Part shown: one piece after another, positions 38,774-46,870 of the stretch
How the letters are laid out: the number at the start of each line of letters is the position of its first letter
How positions within the stretch are numbered: position 1 is the stretch's first letter
DNA from: Streptomyces luteolus
Lineage (GTDB): Bacteria; Actinomycetota; Actinomycetes; Streptomycetales; Streptomycetaceae
Direction: 5' to 3'
DNA: 50,166 nt
Assembly (NCBI RefSeq): GCF_029968015.1
Contig: NZ_JASCIS010000054.1
Span: 1-50,166 of the forward strand
The notes under the pieces: generated by a model
Database searches by the model: none
What the model saw: only the letters and a program-made list of their open reading frames with translations
Told to the model about the DNA's origin: nothing
Program-made: the position numbers and the translations under genes

Positions 38774-39916
38774 TTACCAACCGTTGCCGAAGCAATTCAT
38801 ACGGTGACTGTTCTCCTCCTTGAGGACCAGATGGCTGTCCCCGAACTCGTGCCAGAGGTAGAGACGCCGTACGGCTTCCGTATATCCACTGGTCACAGCG
38901 TCCTTTCCGGCAATCGCGACCAGCATCGAAAGATGTGACGCGGCCGGCTCGTGCAGTCCCGTAAGAACGCCGTCCACCACGCGCACTCCGCGCTCCGGAG
39001 TGACCACGAGATCCGTCCATCCGGCGGCCGCCCGCACCACGCCTCCCTCATCCGCCGCCGACTCGACGGCGCGCACCGCCGTCGTACCGATCGCGATGAT
39101 CCGGCCCCCACCGGCCCGCGCCGAGTTGATCAGCCGCGCCGAGGCCGCCGGTACGGAGAAGCGCTCGGGGTACGGCGGCTCGTGCGCCTCGGCCGACGCC
39201 ACCCCGGTGTGCAGCGTGACCGGCGCGAACTGCACGCCCCGGCTGACCGCCTCCGCCACGATCCGGTCCGTGAACGGCCGCCCCGCACTCGGCATCTCCG
39301 CCGAACCCGCCCCGCCGGGGGACGGCAGGGCAAACACCGTCTGGTACGCCGACAGCGGCTGGTCCCGCTCCGTATAGGCGTAGCGGATGGGCCGGCCGTG
39401 CTCGCGCAGCAGCTCCGGCACACCCCCCTCCACCCGCGCCCACCAAAGCCGCACACCCCGCTCACTCAGCGGCTCCTCCAATACGAGGGAGCGGCCGCCG
39501 GGAAGCTCCACGCGCGCGCCCGCCGGTCCGCCCGCACGCGCGCGCGTGGTTCCTGTTCCATCGGGGTCGCGCAGCTCCACGGCCCAGCGCCCGTCGTCGC
39601 CCCGCGTCGAGAAATGCACCACTACGCGCGCGTGCCCCCGGTTCTCGCCGACGAGCGTCCCGTCCACGGCGGCGGCGAGCGTGGGCGAGGTGTTCACCAC
39701 GAGCAGGTCGCCGGCCCGCAGCAGTCGCGGCAGGTCCGCGAACGCGTGGTGCGAGACGGACCGCCCACGCGACACGAGCAGCCGCACCCCGTCGCGACCC
39801 GCCCCCGGCCACCGCTGCTCCACCGGCACCCGCGCCGACAGCTCGTCCGGCACCCGCAGCCCTTCGAGGACCGGTGCGACCCCGGCACCCGTACCGTGCG
39901 CATCCCGAACCGTCAC
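38774..39916 (-). CDS. queA: QueA-type S-adenosylmethionine:tRNA ribosyltransferase-isomerase
   Basis: 380 residues from a GTG that overlaps the upstream SDR stop (GTGA). QueA landmarks: LLRAGDLLVVNTSPTLAA, RGDDGRWAVELR, PIRYAYTERDQPLSAYQTVFA, VTLHTGVASAEAHEPPYPE, IIAIGTTAVRAVESAA and GYTEAVRRLYLWHEFGDSHL. QueA transfers a ribosyl group from SAM onto preQ1 in tRNA. The sequence is divergent in places, and no tgt or other queuosine gene is in this window, so its substrate in this host is not certain. Confidence 0.85.
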   Translation of the reverse strand: MTVRDAHGTGAGVAPVLEGLRVPDELSARVPVEQRWPGAGRDGVRLLVSRGRSVSHHAFADLPRLLRAGDLLVVNTSPTLAAAVDGTLVGENRGHARVVVHFSTRGDDGRWAVELRDPDGTGTTRARAGGPAGARVELPGGRSLVLEEPLSERGVRLWWARVEGGVPELLREHGRPIRYAYTERDQPLSAYQTVFALPSPGGAGSAEMPSAGRPFTDRIVAEAVSRGVQFAPVTLHTGVASAEAHEPPYPERFSVPAASARLINSARAGGGRIIAIGTTAVRAVESAADEGGVVRAAAGWTDLVVTPERGVRVVDGVLTGLHEPAASHLSMLVAIAGKDAVTSGYTEAVRRLYLWHEFGDSHLVLKEENSHRMNCFGNGW

Positions 39917-40671
39917 AGCGCCACCCCCAGCTCCGAAGCCGCGTACCGCCCACTGGCCGGCCGGGAGTCGAGCAGCCGCAGGAACGCCGGAACCACCGAC
40001 TCCGGGAGCGGCCGCCCGGACATGTCGTCGAGCGGCACCGCGGCCCGGTACAGATCGGTCCGCATGTCGCCCGGGTCCACCGCCCACACCCGCAGCCGCG
40101 GCTCCTCCACCGCCAGCACCGCGGACAGCTGGTCGAGCGCAGCCTTGGAAGCGCCGTACCCGCCCCACGTCTCGTACGCCTCGACGGCCGCGTCCGAACT
40201 CAGGTTGACCACCGCACCCGCCTCCGCGGCCCGCAGCAGCGGCAGCGCCTCCCTGACCAGGCCGAGCGCCGCCACCACGTTCGTCTCGAACGCCTCCCGC
40301 ACCCCGTCGAGCGACAGCTCCCCCAGGCGTACGAGCGGCTCCGCGCCCAGCGCGCTCGCGTTGTTCACCAGCAGGTCGAGCCCGCCGAGCTCACGCGCCG
40401 CAGCGACCAGGGCGCCCCGGTGCCCGGCATCCGTCACATCCCCGGCGATCGCCCGCACGCGCGCGTGGCGCCCCTCCGGCTCCCGCGCGGTGCCCTGCGC
40501 CTGCTCCCGGTCACGCGCGGTGCCCTGCGCCTTCTCCAGCTCACGCGCGGTGTCCCGCAACGGCCCCGCGGACCGTGCGTCCAGGACGAGGTCCCAGCCG
40601 CGGGCGGCCAACGCCGCGGCCAGGGCCCGGCCGAACCCCTTCGAAGCCCCCGTGATCATCGCAACCGGCAT
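39913..40671 (-). CDS. SDR-family oxidoreductase in the queA operon
   Basis: 252 residues, classical SDR: TGASKGFG (7-14), NNAS (103-106), Ser158/Ser159 and Tyr172-x-x-x-Lys176 (GGYGASKAALD). Between strands 2 and 3 it carries an inserted 10-residue repeat (TARELEKAQG, TARDREQAQG, TAREPEGR; about 41-68) from a 30-base DNA repeat, unusual inside a Rossmann domain. The start at 40671 has GAGGGG nine bases upstream; an ATG at 40680 is possible. Coupled to queA by GTGA. Specific substrate unknown. Confidence 0.85.
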   Translation of the reverse strand: MPVAMITGASKGFGRALAAALAARGWDLVLDARSAGPLRDTARELEKAQGTARDREQAQGTAREPEGRHARVRAIAGDVTDAGHRGALVAAARELGGLDLLVNNASALGAEPLVRLGELSLDGVREAFETNVVAALGLVREALPLLRAAEAGAVVNLSSDAAVEAYETWGGYGASKAALDQLSAVLAVEEPRLRVWAVDPGDMRTDLYRAAVPLDDMSGRPLPESVVPAFLRLLDSRPASGRYAASELGVAL

Positions 40672-40880
40672 CTGATCCATCCCCTCGAGTCCGGCCGCCC
40701 GGTCCTGCTCGCAGGCCTCTGCCGGGCGGCTCCCGACTCTCAACGTAGGAACCCGACCACCCCCGGGACCTGAGCCGCCGGACCGCACCACGCAGGGGCC
40801 TTCGGCCTAGTCCCCGGGTCCTAAGAGGCCGCCGTCCCGCGGCCGATCCGGTTGTCCGAGCCCGCCGGTACGGTGAGGCC

Positions 40881-42026
40881 ATGACCGACGGTCCCCGATC
40901 AGGCCTGCTCGCGGTGAGCTCCGCGCTCCTCGCCATGAGCAGGCACCTGGAAGTGCGCGACGTCCTCAAGACGATCGTCGTCTCGGCGCGCGAACTCCTC
41001 GACGCCGAGTACGCCGCGCTGGGCGTGCCCGACGACCACGGCGGCTTCGCCCAGTTCGTCGTCGACGGCGTCAGCGAGGAGCAGTGGAAGGCCATCGGCC
41101 CGCTGCCGCGCCAGCACGGCATCCTCGCGTCGATGCTGCACGGCGCCCGCACCGAGCGCCTCGCCGACGTGCGCAAGGACCCCCGCTTCGAGGGCTGGCC
41201 CGCCGCCCACCCCGACATGTCCGACTTCCTCGGCCTGCCCATCCGGGACGGCGACGAGACCCTCGGCGCACTCTTCCTCGCCAACAAGAGGTGCCCCAAG
41301 CCGCAAGGCGGTTGCGGCTTCACCGAGGAGGACGAGGCCCTCCTGGGCATCTTCGCCCAGCACGCCGCCCTCGCCCTGACCAACGCCCGCCTGTACGAGC
41401 GCAGCCGCGAGCTGACGATCGCCGAGGAACGCTCCCGCCTCGCCCACGAACTGCACGACGCCGTCAGCCAGAAGCTGTTCTCGCTGCGCCTGACCGCCCA
41501 GGCCGCCGCCGCCCTCGTGGACCGCGACCCCGGCCGCGCCAAGGGCGAACTCCAGCAGGTCGCCGCGCTCGCGGCCGAGGCTGCCGACGAACTGCGCGCC
41601 GCGGTGGTCGAGTTGCGCCCCGCCGCCCTGGACGAGGACGGCCTCGTCGCGACCCTGCGCACCCAGATCCAGGTCCTGGACCGCGCCCACTCCGCACACG
41701 TCACCTTCGACTGCACCGGAGTGCGCGCCCTGCCGGCCGCCCAGGAGGAGGCGATGCTGCGCGTCGCCCAGGAGGCCCTGCACAACGCCCTGCGCCACTC
41801 CGGTGCCACGCGCGTGTGCGTGGCGCTGCAGAAGCGCGGCCAGGGCGCCGAGTTGAGCATCACCGACGACGGCAGCGGATTCGACACCCGCGCGGTGAGA
41901 CGAGCGGGACGCCACCTCGGCCTGGTCTCCATGAGGCACCGGGCGGGCGGAGTGGGCGGCCGCCTGACCGTGGAATCGGCGCCCGGCAAGGGCACCACGA
42001 TCACAATGGAGGTCCCCGGTGGCTGA
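40881..42026 (+). CDS. GAF-domain sensor histidine kinase (DesK/NarL-type)
   Basis: 381 residues, no membrane segments. An N-terminal GAF domain (about 20-170; VLKTIVVSARELLDAEYAALGV through GFTEEDEALLGIFAQHAALAL) senses a cytosolic signal. The dimerisation motif AEERSRLAHELHDAVSQKLF follows, with the phospho-accepting His192, then an HATPase domain (about 290-381, EEAMLRVAQEALHNALRHSG, ITDDGSGFD, GLVSMRHRAGGVGG). Its stop overlaps the response-regulator start by eight bases, so the two form a coupled pair. It resembles actinobacterial GAF-kinases of the DevS class but without haem evidence; signal unknown. Confidence 0.9.
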   Translation: MTDGPRSGLLAVSSALLAMSRHLEVRDVLKTIVVSARELLDAEYAALGVPDDHGGFAQFVVDGVSEEQWKAIGPLPRQHGILASMLHGARTERLADVRKDPRFEGWPAAHPDMSDFLGLPIRDGDETLGALFLANKRCPKPQGGCGFTEEDEALLGIFAQHAALALTNARLYERSRELTIAEERSRLAHELHDAVSQKLFSLRLTAQAAAALVDRDPGRAKGELQQVAALAAEAADELRAAVVELRPAALDEDGLVATLRTQIQVLDRAHSAHVTFDCTGVRALPAAQEEAMLRVAQEALHNALRHSGATRVCVALQKRGQGAELSITDDGSGFDTRAVRRAGRHLGLVSMRHRAGGVGGRLTVESAPGKGTTITMEVPGG

Positions 42027-42699
42027 CGAAGAACGCTCCGAGGCGCGCCAGGTCGCCGCTGCCCGGGCCATCAGGGTGCTCCTTGTCGACGACCACCAAG
42101 TGGTCCGCCGCGGCCTGCGCACGTTCCTGGAGATCCAGGACGACATCGAGGTCGTCGGCGAGGCCTCCGACGGCGCCGAGGGCGTGGCCCGTACGGAAGA
42201 ACTCCGCCCTGACGTCGTCCTGATGGACGTGAAGATGCCCGGCATGGACGGCGTCGAGGCGCTCCGCAGACTCCGTGAACTGGCCAACCCCGCCAAGGTG
42301 TTGATCGTCACCAGCTTCACCGAGCAGCGCACGGTCGTCCCGGCCCTGCGCGCGGGAGCCGCCGGCTATGTCTACAAGGACGTCGACCCGGACGCGCTCG
42401 CGGGCGCCATCCGCTCCGTGCACGCCGGCCACGTCCTGCTGCAGCCCGAGGTGGCGGGCGCCCTGCTCTCCCAGGACGAGTCGGGCGGCGCACAGGGCAG
42501 GGGAGGCTCGCTCACCGAGCGCGAGCGCGAGGTCCTCGGCCTGATCGCCGACGGCCGCTCCAACCGCGAGATCGCCCGCGCCCTGGTCCTCTCCGAGAAG
42601 ACCGTCAAGACCCACGTCTCCAACATCCTGATGAAACTCGACCTCGCGGACCGCACCCAGGCAGCTCTCTGGGCGGTACGCCACGGTGTGGCCGGCTGA
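42019..42699 (+). CDS. LuxR/NarL-family response regulator
   Basis: 226 residues. Receiver domain with VLLVDDHQVVRRGL and phospho-accepting Asp70 (DVVLMDVKMPG), then Lys near VYKD, and a C-terminal GerE HTH (about 165-222, LTEREREVLGLIADGRSNRE and IARALVLSEKTVKTHVSNIL). GTG start with GGAGGTCC directly upstream, inside the kinase gene. Partner of the upstream GAF kinase. The chaplin gene that follows in the same direction could be a target, but no binding site was identified. Confidence 0.92.
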   Translation: MADEERSEARQVAAARAIRVLLVDDHQVVRRGLRTFLEIQDDIEVVGEASDGAEGVARTEELRPDVVLMDVKMPGMDGVEALRRLRELANPAKVLIVTSFTEQRTVVPALRAGAAGYVYKDVDPDALAGAIRSVHAGHVLLQPEVAGALLSQDESGGAQGRGGSLTEREREVLGLIADGRSNREIARALVLSEKTVKTHVSNILMKLDLADRTQAALWAVRHGVAG

Positions 42700-42779
42700 G
42701 CCACGGCCCTCTACCTCACCGGGCTAGACTCCCGCCGCGGACCGTCACGTTCCGGTCTGAGATTCATACCGTCGTGTGG

Positions 42780-42878
42780 ATGTCGCCCGTACGGCGCAAC
42801 TTCCGTACGGGCGGAGCGTTCTCCAGTGCGTGCTGCGGCGGCTGGCCGCAGCTTCCGCAAGAAGGGTCCAAGAAGTGA
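42780..42878 (+). CDS. Candidate 32-codon leader ORF coupled to chpE
   Basis: ATG at 42780 opens a frame MSPVRRNFRTGGAFSSACCG followed by GWPQLPQEGSKK, ending on TGA at 42876-42878 that overlaps the chpE GTG (GTGA). The frame passes through both leader hairpins. It may couple translation to chpE; no homology known to me. It has no obvious ribosome site, so confidence is low. Confidence 0.3.
   Translation: MSPVRRNFRTGGAFSSACCGGWPQLPQEGSKK
42784..42852 (+). promoter_or_regulatory. Two stem-loops in the chpE leader
   Basis: CGCCCGTACGG (42784-42794), eight-base loop, CCGTACGGGCG (42803-42813); and GCTGCGGC (42832-42839), loop GGCTG, GCCGCAGC (42845-42852). A TAGACT at 42725-42730 could be the -10 box, giving a leader of about 135 bases. 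Confidence 0.5.
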
Positions 42879-43120
42879 AGAACCTGAAGAAGGCCGCTGC
42901 CGTCACGATGATGGCCGGTGGCCTGGTCGCCGCCGGCGCCGGCATGGCCTCCGCCACCTCCGGCGCACACGCCTCGGGCGCGGCCGTGCACTCCCCGGGC
43001 GTCGGCTCCGGCAACCTCGTGCAGGCGCCGGTCCACATCCCGGTCAACGCCACGGGCAACTCCGTGAACGTCATCGGCGTGCTCAACCCGGCCTTCGGGA
43101 ACGCCGCCGTCAACCACTGA
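42875..43120 (+). CDS. chpE: Short chaplin ChpE
   Basis: 81 residues. Signal peptide (KNLKKAAAVTMMAGGLVAAG, cut near ASA at 27) followed by one chaplin domain (about 34-81): SGAAVHSPGVGSGNLVQAPV then HIPVNATGNSVNVIGVLNPA. It lacks the two cysteines seen in most short chaplins, which is the known hallmark of ChpE. Chaplins are hydrophobic amyloid-forming proteins that coat aerial hyphae and lower surface tension. GTG start (GTGAAGAAC). Strongly suggests Streptomyces. A clear terminator follows. Confidence 0.93.
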   Translation: MKNLKKAAAVTMMAGGLVAAGAGMASATSGAHASGAAVHSPGVGSGNLVQAPVHIPVNATGNSVNVIGVLNPAFGNAAVNH

Positions 43121-43148
43121 CGTACGCCCCGGGTCACTTGCCGACCAC

Positions 43149-43180
43149 CGGCCCTCCAGGCACCCCAGCCTGGAGGGCCG
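43149..43180 (+). terminator. chpE terminator
   Basis: CGGCCCTCCAGGC (43149-43161), loop ACCCCA, GCCTGGAGGGCCG (43168-43180), a perfect 13-bp stem 29 bases after the stop. Confidence 0.85.
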
Positions 43181-43200
43181 CGCGCATACCCGGACCCGTA

Positions 43201-43296
43201 CGCGCCACGGCCCCGACGTACGAGTCACGGCCCCGACGTACGAGTCACGGCCCCGACGTACGCGCCACGGCCCCGACGTACGAGTCACGGCCCCGG
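43201..43296. repeat. 20-bp iteron-like array
   Basis: CGMGYCACGGCCCCGACGTA repeated exactly in register at 43201, 43221, 43241 and 43261, with a fifth copy from 43281 that breaks near 43296. Two unit variants alternate (CGCGCCACGG and CGAGTCACGG). Lies beyond the chpE terminator and before a convergent gene; non-coding on both strands. Confidence 0.92.
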
Positions 43297-43399
43297 GCCC
43301 TCGCACACCACTGGCCGCACACCCACGCCACGGGACACCCGCACGAGTGCACACGCGACCGACCGCACGCCCGTGCGCCCCCGAGTGACCCGGTACGCC

Positions 43400-44197
43400 T
43401 CAGCGCACCCCGCGCTCCCGCTCCTCCACGAACGCGTTGTACGCCGCCACCTGCGCCCGCCGCGCGGTCCGCTCCACCGGCCGCAACGCCTCGGTCCGCG
43501 CCGCCATCTCCGAGGCGCTCACGGCCCCGCCGTGCCCGTTCTCGTACGCCACCGAGATCAGCAGCGCCACCCGCTGCGCCAGCTCCAACACCCGTACCGC
43601 ACGGGGCGGATAGCCCGGCGCGAGGATCTCGCGGCCGCGCTCGGCACGCGCGCGGTACGCGTCGATCGCCGCTTCCGCGACCGGACCCGAACCCGCCACG
43701 TCGAGGCGCGACAGGATCTCCGTCGCGTCCCGCAGCGCCTCCGCCAGCTCCCGCTCCGCCTCGCCGAGCGAGGGCACGTCCGCCGGCGGCGCCGCACGCA
43801 CCGGCAGGCAGTGCCACACCACCTCGACGTGCACGTCAGCAGCGTCCGGACCGGAACCGGCCTCGTACACCTCGGGCACAAGACCCAGCGCGACGCCCTG
43901 GCAGACCACGGCCTCCTCGGCGTCCAGAGCGCGCGCGTTGAACTCCGGCGGACCGCTGAGGCCGAGCGGATGCCCGGGCGCGGGCAGCGCCACCCGCAGC
44001 CCCGTCGCGCCGAGCGACCTGAGCCGCCCCAGCGCGAGCGTCAGACCGACCGGCGCGGACTCACCCGGCAGCCCCTCGACCCGGTGCACCGCGTCCTCGC
44101 CGACGATGGCGAGCACCGCGTCATCCGGCGAGACAAGTCCCGCAATAAGGGCATTTCCCCAAGAGGCCAACAGGCCCGAGCGTGGTTCCGTGAGCAT
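43400..44197 (-). CDS. Conserved hypothetical protein
   Basis: 265 residues, soluble, Ala/Val-rich. An N-terminal alpha/beta part (about 1-130; AVLAIVGEDAVHRVEGLPG, LPAPGHPLGLSGPPEFNARA, EEAVVCQGVALGLVPEVYEA) and a C-terminal helical part (about 140-265). No catalytic motif that I can name. I recall similar proteins in other Streptomyces beside the lone ABC ATPase; unknown function. The start is the ATG at 44197 or a GTG two codons earlier (44203). Diverges from the ABC ATPase gene. Confidence 0.7.
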   Translation of the reverse strand: MLTEPRSGLLASWGNALIAGLVSPDDAVLAIVGEDAVHRVEGLPGESAPVGLTLALGRLRSLGATGLRVALPAPGHPLGLSGPPEFNARALDAEEAVVCQGVALGLVPEVYEAGSGPDAADVHVEVVWHCLPVRAAPPADVPSLGEAERELAEALRDATEILSRLDVAGSGPVAEAAIDAYRARAERGREILAPGYPPRAVRVLELAQRVALLISVAYENGHGGAVSASEMAARTEALRPVERTARRAQVAAYNAFVEERERGVR

Positions 44198-44316
44198 GGA
44201 CACCAGCCTAAGGACCCCACTGGCGGCGGGAGTGTCCGACCGGTGGCGTAGGTTTTACCGGGGGCTGCGTCCACAGACGCAAGCGAGACGAGACTGCAAT
44301 GGGAGACAACGCGCTC

Positions 44317-45114
44317 ATGAGCGATGTTCTGGAGCTGGTGGACGTATCCGTGGTCCGCGAGGGCCGGGCCCTGGTGGACCAGGTCTCCTGGTCCGTCAAG
44401 GAAGGCGAGCGCTGGGTCGTCCTCGGCCCCAACGGCGCGGGCAAGACGACCCTGTTGAACATCGCGTCCAGCTACCTCTTCCCCACCACGGGCACCGCCA
44501 CCGTCCTCGGCGAGACCCTCGGCAAGCCCGGCACGGACGTCTTCGAGCTCCGCCCGCGCATCGGCGTCGCCGGCATCGCGCTCGCCGACAAGCTGCCCAA
44601 GCGCCAGACCGTCCTGCAGACCGTCCTCACCGCGGCCTACGGAATGACCGCCACCTGGCACGAGGACTACGAAGAAGTGGACGAGCGGCGCGCCCGCGCC
44701 TTCCTCGACCGCCTCGGCATGACGGACTACGTCGACCGCGATTTCGGCACCCTCTCCGAGGGCGAGCGCAAGCGCACCCTGATCGCCCGCGCCCTGATGA
44801 CCGACCCCGAGCTCCTCCTGCTCGACGAACCCGCCGCAGGCCTCGACCTCGGCGGCCGCGAGGACCTCGTGCGCCGCCTCGGCCGCCTCGCCCGCGACCC
44901 GATCGCCCCCTCGATGCTGATGGTCACCCACCACGTCGAGGAGATCGCCCCCGGCTTCACCCACGTCCTGATGATCCGCCAGGGCAAGATCCTCGCCGCC
45001 GGACCCATCGAGCTGGAGCTCACCTCCCGCAACCTCTCCCGCTGCTTCGGCCTCCCGCTGGTCGTCGAGCAGAACGGCGACCGCTGGACGGCCCAGGGCC
45101 TCCCGCTGAGCTGA
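44317..45114 (+). CDS. Stand-alone ABC transporter ATP-binding protein
   Basis: 265 residues from ATG 44317, with GGGAGA ten bases upstream; an ATG at 44299 would add six residues. Walker A GPNGAGKTT (37-44), signature LSEGERKRTLIARAL, Walker B LLLLDEPAAGLD, switch His in VTHHVEEI. No permease gene is next to it, and the following genes are NfeD and SPFH. It resembles the single-domain ATPases of the ModF/YbbA-like kind whose partner, if any, is elsewhere. Function unknown beyond ATP hydrolysis. Confidence 0.87.
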   Translation: MSDVLELVDVSVVREGRALVDQVSWSVKEGERWVVLGPNGAGKTTLLNIASSYLFPTTGTATVLGETLGKPGTDVFELRPRIGVAGIALADKLPKRQTVLQTVLTAAYGMTATWHEDYEEVDERRARAFLDRLGMTDYVDRDFGTLSEGERKRTLIARALMTDPELLLLDEPAAGLDLGGREDLVRRLGRLARDPIAPSMLMVTHHVEEIAPGFTHVLMIRQGKILAAGPIELELTSRNLSRCFGLPLVVEQNGDRWTAQGLPLS

Positions 45115-45118
45115 GCCC

Positions 45119-45147
45119 CGGCACGGCGGCACGGCCCCGCCGTGCCG
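45119..45147 (+). terminator. Terminator after the lone ABC ATPase gene
   Basis: CGGCACGGCGG (45119-45129), seven-base loop, CCGCCGTGCCG (45137-45147), an 11-bp stem starting five bases after the stop. Confidence 0.7.
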
Positions 45148-45213
45148 CCGCGCGCCCACGGGGGCCGAGGTGCACCCTGTCCCTCGGGCGACCTTCGCGC
45201 CTACGATGACCAC

Positions 45214-45642
45214 GTGGACATCGACGCATGGGTGTGGTGGCTGATCGCGGCGGTCGGCCTCGGAATTCCTCTCGTCCTGACGGCAATGCCGGAGTTCGGG
45301 ATGTTCGCGGTGGGCGCCGTCGCCGGCGCCGTGACGGCCGCCCTCGGCGGTGGAGTCGTCCTGCAGGTGGTGGTGTTCGCCGTCGTCTCGGTCGCCCTCA
45401 TCGCGGTCGTACGCCCCATCGCCGCCCGGCACCGCTCGCAACAGCCCCAAGTCGCCTCCGGGATCGACGCGTTGAAGGGCAGGCGGGCCGAAGTGCTCGA
45501 ACGGGTCGACGCCCGCAGCGGCCGCGTCAAGCTCGCCGGCGAGGTCTGGTCCGCCCGCGCCTTGGACGACTCCCAGTCCTTCGAACCGGGCCAGCAGGTG
45601 GACGTCGTGGAGATCGACGGAGCGACGGCCATCGTCATGTGA
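45214..45642 (+). CDS. NfeD family membrane protein
   Basis: 142 residues from a GTG. Three membrane helices in the first half (WVWWLIAAVGLGIPLVLTA, EFGMFAVGAVAGAVTAALGG, VVLQVVVFAVVSVALIAVV), then the NfeD OB-like domain (about 85-142; LKGRRAEVLERVDARSGRVK, QQVDVVEIDGATAIVM). NfeD proteins form a module with SPFH/stomatin proteins, and one follows 167 bases downstream. Together they are thought to organise membrane domains. Confidence 0.9.
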   Translation: MDIDAWVWWLIAAVGLGIPLVLTAMPEFGMFAVGAVAGAVTAALGGGVVLQVVVFAVVSVALIAVVRPIAARHRSQQPQVASGIDALKGRRAEVLERVDARSGRVKLAGEVWSARALDDSQSFEPGQQVDVVEIDGATAIVM

Positions 45643-45734
45643 CCGCGGCGCGGCGGACGTTGGCGTGAACTGACCGAACGTCCCCCCGCGCACCCCGGTC
45701 GTCTGACAGACTCGACCACCAAGATCTTTCCGAT

Positions 45735-45788
45735 GGTCACCAAGGCAATGGGTCACCGAGGCATTGGTCACCAAGGCAGTCAAGGCAA
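45735..45788 (+). repeat. GGTCACC-containing direct repeats before the SPFH gene
   Basis: GGTCACCAAGGCAAT, GGTCACCGAGGCATT and GGTCACCAAGGCAGT start at 45735, 45751 and 45766, followed by a partial CAAGGCAAG. They lie 22-75 bases upstream of the SPFH start. GGTNACC is self-complementary, so each could be a protein half-site. Confidence 0.85.
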
Positions 45789-45809
45789 GAAGGGCTCGGG
45801 GGAACACCG

Positions 45810-46769
45810 ATGGAACCGATCATCATCGTCCTCATCATCCTGGTGGTGCTCGTCTTCATCGCCCTGATCAAGACGATCCAGGTGATTCCGCAGGCGAGCG
45901 CCGCCATCGTCGAACGCTTCGGGCGCTACACCCGCACGCTCAACGCGGGACTCAACATCGTCGTCCCGTTCATCGACTCGGTCCGCAACCGCATCGACCT
46001 CCGCGAACAGGTCGTCCCCTTCCCGCCGCAGCCCGTGATCACCCAGGACAACCTGGTCGTCAACATCGACACGGTGGTCTACTACCAGGTGACCGACGCC
46101 CGCGCCGCGACGTACGAAGTCGCCAGCTACATCCAGGCGATCGAGCAGCTCACCGTCACCACCCTGCGCAACATCATCGGCGGCATGGACCTCGAGCGGA
46201 CCCTGACCTCCCGCGAGGAGATCAACGCAGCCCTCCGCGGAGTCCTCGACGAGGCCACCGGCAAGTGGGGCATCCGCGTCAACCGCGTCGAGCTGAAGGC
46301 CATCGAGCCGCCGACCTCCATCCAGGACTCGATGGAGAAGCAGATGCGCGCCGACCGCGACAAGCGCGCCGCGATCCTCACCGCGGAGGGCATCCGCCAG
46401 TCCGCGATCCTCACCGCGGAGGGCGAGAAGCAGTCCGCGATCCTCAAGGCCGAAGGCGAGGCCAAGGCCGCGGCCCTGCGCGCGGAGGGCGAGGCCCAGG
46501 CCGTCCGCACGGTCTTCGAGGCCATCCACGCCGGCGACCCGGACCAGAAGCTGCTGTCCTACCAGTACCTCCAGATGCTCCCGAAGATCGCCGAGGGCGA
46601 CGCCAACAAGCTCTGGATCGTCCCCAGCGAGATCGGCGACGCCCTCAAGGGCCTCTCCGGCGCCATGGGCAACTTCGGCGGCCTGGGCGGCGGTTCAGGC
46701 ACCCCGACGGTCCCCGGCCCCACCAAGAGCCTCAGCTCCGAGCGCCGCGAACAGCCCCCGCTCGACTGA
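45810..46769 (+). CDS. SPFH/Band 7 (stomatin-like) protein
   Basis: 319 residues. N-terminal membrane helix (about 4-23, IIIVLIILVVLVFIALI), then the Band 7 domain (IPQASAAIVERFGRYTRTLN through VNRVELKAIEPPTSIQDSM), followed by a long helical repeat of AEGE blocks (AILTAEGIRQSAILTAEGEK then QSAILKAEGEAKAAALRAEG) that forms the oligomerising coiled coil. Pairs with the upstream NfeD protein. Stomatin-NfeD complexes make membrane microdomains, in some bacteria needed for transport or envelope integrity. A GGGGGAA ribosome site precedes the ATG. Confidence 0.93.
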   Translation: MEPIIIVLIILVVLVFIALIKTIQVIPQASAAIVERFGRYTRTLNAGLNIVVPFIDSVRNRIDLREQVVPFPPQPVITQDNLVVNIDTVVYYQVTDARAATYEVASYIQAIEQLTVTTLRNIIGGMDLERTLTSREEINAALRGVLDEATGKWGIRVNRVELKAIEPPTSIQDSMEKQMRADRDKRAAILTAEGIRQSAILTAEGEKQSAILKAEGEAKAAALRAEGEAQAVRTVFEAIHAGDPDQKLLSYQYLQMLPKIAEGDANKLWIVPSEIGDALKGLSGAMGNFGGLGGGSGTPTVPGPTKSLSSERREQPPLD

Positions 46770-46778
46770 CACCCCGTC

Positions 46779-46825
46779 ACGTGGAAGGGCCCGCCTCCCG
46801 GTCGAGGAGGCGGGCCCTTCCACGT
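46779..46825. terminator. Strong terminator of the SPFH gene
   Basis: ACGTGGAAGGGCCCGCCTCC (46779-46798), loop of seven, GGAGGCGGGCCCTTCCACGT (46806-46825): 20-bp perfect stem, between convergent genes. Confidence 0.9.
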
Positions 46826-46870
46826 ATTCACCACGCGCCCGCAGTACGCACATCACGCCCGTACGGAACC

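Noticed and set aside
43201..43296. CRISPR array
   Set aside because: The units are contiguous tandem repeats without unique spacers and there are no cas genes.
43245..43817. Open frame through the 20-bp iteron array
   Set aside because: It is repetitive and arginine/alanine-rich, and conflicts with the hypothetical gene ending at 43400 in a different frame.
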